Source: Allopusillimonas sp008369125 (GTDB lineage: Bacteria > Pseudomonadota > Gammaproteobacteria > Burkholderiales > Burkholderiaceae_B). Taken from it: a DNA stretch of 64,000 nt. The position numbers and the translations under genes were made by a program. Positions 59,411-64,000 of this stretch are shown here, in pieces. Numbering within the stretch: position 1 is the first letter of the stretch; each line of letters opens with the position of its first letter. The notes beneath the pieces were generated by a model that saw only the letters and a program-made list of their open reading frames with translations, was not told where the DNA came from and made no database searches. The DNA is taken from positions 744,001 through 808,000 of the forward strand of contig NZ_VOAY01000002.1 in the NCBI RefSeq assembly GCF_008369125.1, in the 5' to 3' direction.

Positions 59411-60766
59411 ATGTTTTCAGATACCTTAATCCTGCGCGTGCAGGAACTCCTTTACAAGAAAGACTCTGCCGGTGCAGCCGCCACTGTCAACGATCTTCAG
59501 TCGGTGGATGCTGCGGCGATTTTGCAGGAGATTTCGCATAACGACGCACTAAGCCTGTTGTTGGCAATGAAAGTGCGCAGGCGCGCGAGCGTGTTCGGAT
59601 ACCTGCCCCCGCAAACGCAAGCACAATTGGCGCAAAGCATGAGTCGCACAGAGCTTGCCACGCTTTTTGAGCATATGGAGCATGACGAGCGGGCCGACTT
59701 GTATAACAACCTTACGCCTGACGAACGCCTTGCGTTGTTACCTGGGCTTGCCCACGCAGAGCGGGAAGACGTAAGGCTGCTGGCCAGCTACCCTGAAGGC
59801 ACCGTTGGCTCGGTCATGACCTCCGCCTATGTCACGCTACAAGCCGACCAGACCGTAAACGAAGCCCTCAATACCATCCGTCATGAAGCTCCCGACAAAG
59901 AAACCATTTACCTGGCGTACATCATTGATGAGCATCGACACGTTTTGGGCACGGTTTCATTGCGGGAACTGATTCTCGCCTCACCCGCCGAGCGTATCAA
60001 CACCATCATGACGCGCGACCCGGTTTTTTGCTTGGCCGATTCAGAGCAATCTGAAGCCGCTCGATTAATCGCCCACTATGACTTGCTTGCGGTGCCAGTA
60101 ATGGACGCCACCGGCCAGATTGTTGGCATCGTGACGCACGATGATGCCCTGGACGTCACACAGGCAGAAGACACCGAAGATCAGTTGCGACTGGGCGCAG
60201 TAGGCAAACTAACCGGATCACTCAGACACGCCACCGTTACAGCCCTCTACAAAATGCGGGTGGGCTGGCTGGTTGTTCTGGTATTTGGCAATCTCTTCTC
60301 TGGCGCAGGCATTGCTCACTTCGAAGACCTGATTGCCAGCATGGTGTCGCTGGTCTTTTTTCTTCCTCTACTGATAGACAGCGGCGGCAACGCTGGCTCG
60401 CAAAGCGCCACCATGATGGTGCGCGCATTGGCTACCGGCGATGTCAGGGCAAAAGACTGGATCAAAATGTTGGGCAAAGAGGTGACGGTTTCTGTACTGT
60501 TAGGCCTGACCATGGCCGCGGCGGTTTCCTTTATCGGCGTCTTTCGGGCTGGTACCGACGTAGCCATCGTTGTGGCATTGACCATGGTGGTGATTGTTGC
60601 CGTTGGCAGTGTTATTGGCATGTCACTGCCTTTTATTCTGACCCGCTTCAAGTTCGATCCTGCATCGGCCAGCGCGCCGCTAATCACGTCCATCTGCGAC
60701 GGTGCCGGCGTGCTTATTTACTTCAACATTGCCAGCTTGCTGCTCCCACTGCCGGGAGCAGCCTGA
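59411..60766 (+). CDS. mgtE: Magnesium transporter MgtE
   Basis: A 451-residue Mg2+ channel. MgtE_N superhelical domain (about residues 20-125), paired CBS domains (about 130-250; GSVMTSAYVTLQADQTVNEA and INTIMTRDPVFCLADSEQSE) and a C-terminal five-helix membrane domain with the pore-lining PLLIDSGGNAGSQSATMMVR. Mg2+ binding to the cytoplasmic domains closes the channel in the known structures. The ATG at 59411 follows AGAGAGAATAAGA, a weak site. The GntP-type permease gene follows after 112 bases. Confidence 0.94.
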   Translation: MFSDTLILRVQELLYKKDSAGAAATVNDLQSVDAAAILQEISHNDALSLLLAMKVRRRASVFGYLPPQTQAQLAQSMSRTELATLFEHMEHDERADLYNNLTPDERLALLPGLAHAEREDVRLLASYPEGTVGSVMTSAYVTLQADQTVNEALNTIRHEAPDKETIYLAYIIDEHRHVLGTVSLRELILASPAERINTIMTRDPVFCLADSEQSEAARLIAHYDLLAVPVMDATGQIVGIVTHDDALDVTQAEDTEDQLRLGAVGKLTGSLRHATVTALYKMRVGWLVVLVFGNLFSGAGIAHFEDLIASMVSLVFFLPLLIDSGGNAGSQSATMMVRALATGDVRAKDWIKMLGKEVTVSVLLGLTMAAAVSFIGVFRAGTDVAIVVALTMVVIVAVGSVIGMSLPFILTRFKFDPASASAPLITSICDGAGVLIYFNIASLLLPLPGAA

Positions 60767-60878
60767 TTGTTTGTCATGCATCAATAGCCTGTGCGCAGGC
60801 TCTGCTAGACTCGTCGGTTTTGTATTTATTCTGGGTGCCGCCCAGACGTCGTCGAATTACCCCGGAGTTCAGTTTCAC

Positions 60879-62282
60879 ATGACAAGCACTCTTGCTATTG
60901 TTGTTTCGCTGTTGCTGCTGATGTACCTCGCCTACCGAGGCGTTACTGTTTTGCTTCTGGCGCCTCTTATGGCCGCCCTGGCTGTTTTGCTTTCGGGTGA
61001 AATCGGCCTGTATCTGCCTATCTACACAGATACCTTCATGAAAGCGCTGGGTGGCTATGTCATCCAGTTTCTGCCCATCTTTCTGCTGGGCGCTCTGTTT
61101 GGCCAGCTTATGGCCGACTCCGGTGCCGCTCACACTATTTCAAACGCTATTGTGGAGCGTCTTGGCCACAAGCAGGCCATTGTTACCGTCGTGCTGGCCT
61201 GTGGCGTGCTGACGTATGGCGGCGTGTCATTATTTGTAGTGGCGTTTGCCATTTACCCCATTGCACGCGACTTATTTCGCACCGCAGACATCCCAAAGCG
61301 GCTTGTTCCTGCCACCATTGCACTGGGTTCCTTCACCTTTACCATGACGGCCATGCCTGGCTCTCCAGCCATTCAGAATGCCATCCCCATTCCTTACTAC
61401 GGTACCAACGTGTTTGCCGCACCTGGCCTGGGCATTATCGCGTCAGTCATTATGCTGCTCGGTGGGCTTTGGTGGTTGCATTCACGCGCTGCCAAAGCGC
61501 GCGTGTCGGGTGAAGGCTATGGCCAGCATGCTGAAGGCGAAGCAATGGCCAGCTCAGATGTGGACAAGGGTGCCATGTCACGCATGCCGCTGGCGCTGGC
61601 GCTGCTGCCACTCGTGTTGGTGATAGGCGTTAACGCCATTTTTACCTACCTGGTGTTCCCAGGTATTGACATGAGCTCGCTGACAGCACGCTTTCCCAAT
61701 GTTTCTCCCGCCAAAATGGCCGGGCTGTGGGCACTGATTATCGCGCTCACCGTTGCGTGCGTCACACTGGTCGTGTCGCGGCTGGGGCACTGGAGCAATC
61801 TGCGCGCCTCTATCAACAAAGGCGTTTATGGCTTCATGTTGCCGCTGTTCAACACGGCTTCGGAAGTTGGCTATGGTGCGGTTATTGCAGGCTTGGCGGG
61901 CTTTGCCATTATTCGCGATGCCGTGCTCAACGTGACCCCCGGCAACCCGCTAATTTCTGAAGCCATCGCCATGAACGTGCTCGCAGGCATTACAGGCTCA
62001 TCGTCTGGTGGCCTGAGTATTGCTCTGCAAACGCTCGGTGCCGACTACCTGCGCATGGCAGAGGCAGCAGGCATTAGCCCCGACCTCATGCACCGGGTGG
62101 CCGTAATGGCTGCGGGTGGATTCGACACGCTGCCACACTGCGGCGCCATCATCACGCTGCTGTCTATCTGCAACCTCTCGCATCGCCAGTCTTACCTGAA
62201 CATTGCCGCAGTAACCATGGGCGTGCCAATGGTGGCCCTGATTGCAGTGATTACGCTGGGAACGATGTTCGGCTCATTCTGA
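60879..62282 (+). CDS. GntP-family permease
   Basis: A 467-residue secondary transporter of the gluconate:H+ symporter (GntP) family with about 12 membrane helices. Family segments are FLPIFLLGALFGQLMADSGA, VLTYGGVSLFVVAFAIYPIA and a C-terminal LMHRVAVMAAGGFDTLPHCG, the last a strong GntP signature. A central cytoplasmic loop (SRAAKARVSGEGYGQHAEGE) splits the halves. The ATG at 60879 has GGAG upstream. GntP members carry gluconate, other sugar acids or short hydroxy acids; the substrate here is not readable from context. Confidence 0.9.
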   Translation: MTSTLAIVVSLLLLMYLAYRGVTVLLLAPLMAALAVLLSGEIGLYLPIYTDTFMKALGGYVIQFLPIFLLGALFGQLMADSGAAHTISNAIVERLGHKQAIVTVVLACGVLTYGGVSLFVVAFAIYPIARDLFRTADIPKRLVPATIALGSFTFTMTAMPGSPAIQNAIPIPYYGTNVFAAPGLGIIASVIMLLGGLWWLHSRAAKARVSGEGYGQHAEGEAMASSDVDKGAMSRMPLALALLPLVLVIGVNAIFTYLVFPGIDMSSLTARFPNVSPAKMAGLWALIIALTVACVTLVVSRLGHWSNLRASINKGVYGFMLPLFNTASEVGYGAVIAGLAGFAIIRDAVLNVTPGNPLISEAIAMNVLAGITGSSSGGLSIALQTLGADYLRMAEAAGISPDLMHRVAVMAAGGFDTLPHCGAIITLLSICNLSHRQSYLNIAAVTMGVPMVALIAVITLGTMFGSF

Positions 62283-62634
62283 ACAAAGGGGCGTATCGCC
62301 CCACGTTACAACACAGCAGCCAGGAAAAAAGGGTGGCTTGCAATTTTAACCAAAGCAAGCCGCCCCACACCCCATCGTAAACTGCATAGCCGCTGAACAT
62401 GGCAGTACCCAGCCTTGCTGACAGCTCGAAAGGCGGAAACCGGGTCCGCACCATGCATCTCCGCCTTAACGACGGAGATATTTAGGCACTGGAAAGAATA
62501 AGCCCCCAAACTGAACTCCCCCCAAAAAGGTTGGATTAGCGTGCAGATTAAGGGGCAGTTTATTCATGCGCAATGCATGGAGACTTAGGTCGTTGCGTTC
62601 GTCAGCCCCTTTACAATGTGGGCTGACTCGCCCT
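62283..62634. other. Spacer between convergent GntP and LivK-type genes
   Basis: No gene seen. Two hairpins are present: GGGGCG-TAT-CGCCCC at 62288-62302, six bases after the permease stop and probably its terminator despite lacking a T run, and ATCTCCG-N9-CGGAGAT at 62457-62479. Transcription from both sides ends here. Confidence 0.4.
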
Positions 62635-63849
62635 TCAGCTCTTTTTCACAAACTTGCAGCTCGACTCACTAAGCGGACCGTAGATGTCTTCAGCTGGCAG
62701 CTTGGAGATGGCTGTGTGATAGTCCCATGGGCCCGAGCTTTCAGACGGCTTTTTCACCTGCAAGAGTGTCATGTCATTCATCATGCGGCCGTCCTCACGG
62801 ATGACACCATTTTGCACAAAGAAGTCATTGACGGGGTTGGCCTTGAGCCAGGCCATAATGGTGTCCGCATCATCAGTACCCGTTGCGCCAACCCCCTTCA
62901 GGTAGGCCTGCACGGCAGAATAATCACTGGCCTGTATATACGTGGGCATGCGCTGGTTCTTTTCTTCGAAGCGTTTGGACCATGCCGTCGCCTCTTCTGA
63001 TTGGTTCCAGTGCCAGGGAGTCGTAAAGTACATGCCTTGCGTCACGTCCAGACCCAGTGTATGAATATCAAGCACAAAAACGGTCAAACCCACAGGGTTC
63101 ATGGTGGCGTTCAGCCCAAACTCTGACGCGGTCTTGATGGCATTGACGAAATCGCCGCCCGCATTGGCCAGGCCCAATATTTTGGCACCGGAGCTTTGGG
63201 CCTGAAGCATAAATGACGAAAAATCAGAAAGCGCCAGTGGCACGCGCACCTTGCCAAGCACTTTGCCGCCAGCTGCCTCGACGACCTCAGACGTTTCGCG
63301 CTCGAGTGCGTGACCAAAGGTATAGTCTGTCGTAATAAAAAACCAGGAGTCACCACCATTTTTTACCACCGCTGCGCCAGTGCCCTTGGCCAACGCACTG
63401 GTTGAGTACGTGTACTGGACGGTGTAGGGATTGCACTGTTCATTGGTAAGCGCCGAAGTGCCTGCCCCCGTCGAGATAAACAGCTTTTTCTTTTCTGCAG
63501 CAACGGCTGACATGGCCAGGCTGGCCGCCGAGTTGGTGCCGCCAAAAAGCACGTCAAGCTTGTTGCTGTCAAACCATTCTCGCGCCTTGGCCGATGCCAC
63601 ATCAGCCTTATTCTGATGATCGGCCACCAACAGCTCGATTTTCTTACCATTAATGTTGCCACCCGCATCTTCAATGGCCATGCGGATTGCTTCGGCTCCA
63701 GCTGTCCCATCGTAATCAGAATAAACACCAGACATGTCCGTAATAAAACCAATACGGATAACGTCGTCAGAAATATCTGCTGCCAACGCCTGCATGCCAT
63801 AGGCGGCGAATACCGTGCCCAAAAGCACGCACATTTGTCGCTTTTTCAT
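62635..63849 (-). CDS. LivK-type ABC transporter substrate-binding protein
   Basis: A 404-residue precursor of a branched-chain amino-acid-type (type I) binding protein. The signal peptide ends at ALAADISDD. The mature protein begins VIRIGFITDMSGVYSDYDGT, with the MAIEDAGGNINGKKIELLVA segment and the subdomain text FFITTDYTFGHALERETSEV. The usual ligand may be an amino acid, amide, urea or aromatic acid. No permease or ATPase gene is in view; a BKACE-family gene lies directly upstream on the same strand, so the receptor may import a substrate of a beta-keto acid pathway. Confidence 0.88.
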   Translation of the reverse strand: MKKRQMCVLLGTVFAAYGMQALAADISDDVIRIGFITDMSGVYSDYDGTAGAEAIRMAIEDAGGNINGKKIELLVADHQNKADVASAKAREWFDSNKLDVLFGGTNSAASLAMSAVAAEKKKLFISTGAGTSALTNEQCNPYTVQYTYSTSALAKGTGAAVVKNGGDSWFFITTDYTFGHALERETSEVVEAAGGKVLGKVRVPLALSDFSSFMLQAQSSGAKILGLANAGGDFVNAIKTASEFGLNATMNPVGLTVFVLDIHTLGLDVTQGMYFTTPWHWNQSEEATAWSKRFEEKNQRMPTYIQASDYSAVQAYLKGVGATGTDDADTIMAWLKANPVNDFFVQNGVIREDGRMMNDMTLLQVKKPSESSGPWDYHTAISKLPAEDIYGPLSESSCKFVKKS

Positions 63850-63874
63850 TATGTCTCCAGATAACTATCATCAA

Positions 63875-64000
63875 TCAAAAGGCAACGTTGTCTTTGCCTT
63901 TGGTTTGAAGCATCGCCCGTGCTTCTTCGGGTGTCGCTATTTCCAGCGAAAGCTCTTCGAGAATGGTGCGTATTTTTGTGACCTGCTCAGCGTTCGACGT
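63875..64000 (-). CDS. C-terminal end of a BKACE-family (3-keto-5-aminohexanoate cleavage-like) enzyme, partial
   Basis: The last 41 codons of a minus-strand gene that begins outside the window, ending with TGA at 63877-63875. NAEQVTKIRTILEELSLEIA followed by TPEEARAMLQTKG matches the C-terminus of beta-keto acid cleavage enzymes, which split a beta-keto acid with acetyl-CoA. The binding-protein gene starts 26 bases after its stop, so they are probably cotranscribed. Confidence 0.6.
   Translation of the reverse strand, partial: TSNAEQVTKIRTILEELSLEIATPEEARAMLQTKGKDNVAF

Overview
The window is chromosomal DNA of a betaproteobacterium, most likely a member of the Alcaligenaceae (Bordetella, Pusillimonas and Advenella relatives). 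This rests on the housekeeping block dnaQ, rnhA, a methyltransferase, gloB, mltD and fabI, on a TctC/Bug-type periplasmic receptor, and on the general look of the proteins. It is inferred from gene content, not from a database search.

Layout. 1-9000: an unrecognised protein, a probable unannotated 56-residue protein, a small cytochrome c, and a three-gene RND efflux operon (adaptor, pump, outer-membrane channel) with a divergent LysR gene, arranged like MexT/MexEF-OprN. 9000-11000: a secreted PIG-L-type deacetylase with a repeat-rich C-terminal half. 11260-17030: a decayed Rpn-type nuclease, then a carboxylate-utilisation operon (TctC receptor, iron-type dehydrogenase, citryl-CoA-lyase-like protein, CaiB-type CoA transferase) with a divergent LysR gene. 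17320-29421: an EutR-like AraC regulator, a glutamine-synthetase-like ligase, an aldehyde dehydrogenase, an iron alcohol dehydrogenase, an M81 metallopeptidase, a HisN-like phosphatase, a three-gene ABC importer and a DeoR regulator. Together these read as uptake and gamma-glutamyl-linked breakdown of an amino alcohol or amine.

29539-40411 is a 10.8-kb integrated element bounded by 49-bp direct repeats that copy the 3' part of a tRNA-Val(CAC) gene. It encodes an integrase, an AlpA-like regulator, a primase-type zinc-finger protein, a DUF3987/YfjI protein and a complete capsid-and-packaging module (HK97-type capsid, protease, portal, HNH, TerS, TerL, two head-tail connectors). It has no tail, lysis or phage-type repressor genes. 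This is the layout of a capsid-forming phage satellite (cf-PICI-like) and is the most interesting object here. Paired TTGAGTAC repeats lie inside both ends, and a row of hairpins follows the last connector gene.

40437-64000: host backbone. It holds tRNA-Val, dnaQ, a second RND pump with its adaptor (apparently inserted between dnaQ and rnhA), rnhA, a methyltransferase, gloB, mltD, fabI, a glutathione S-transferase, trhO, an I78-type inhibitor lipoprotein, a YdjM-like membrane protein, an Lrp-type regulator divergent from a homodimeric 2-oxoacid dehydrogenase E1 (mdeR/mdeB-like pair), a nucleoside deaminase, a second methyltransferase, an unexplained 0.9-kb spacer with a thrice-repeated motif ahead of mgtE, a GntP-family permease, a LivK-type binding protein, and the end of a BKACE-family gene running off the right edge.
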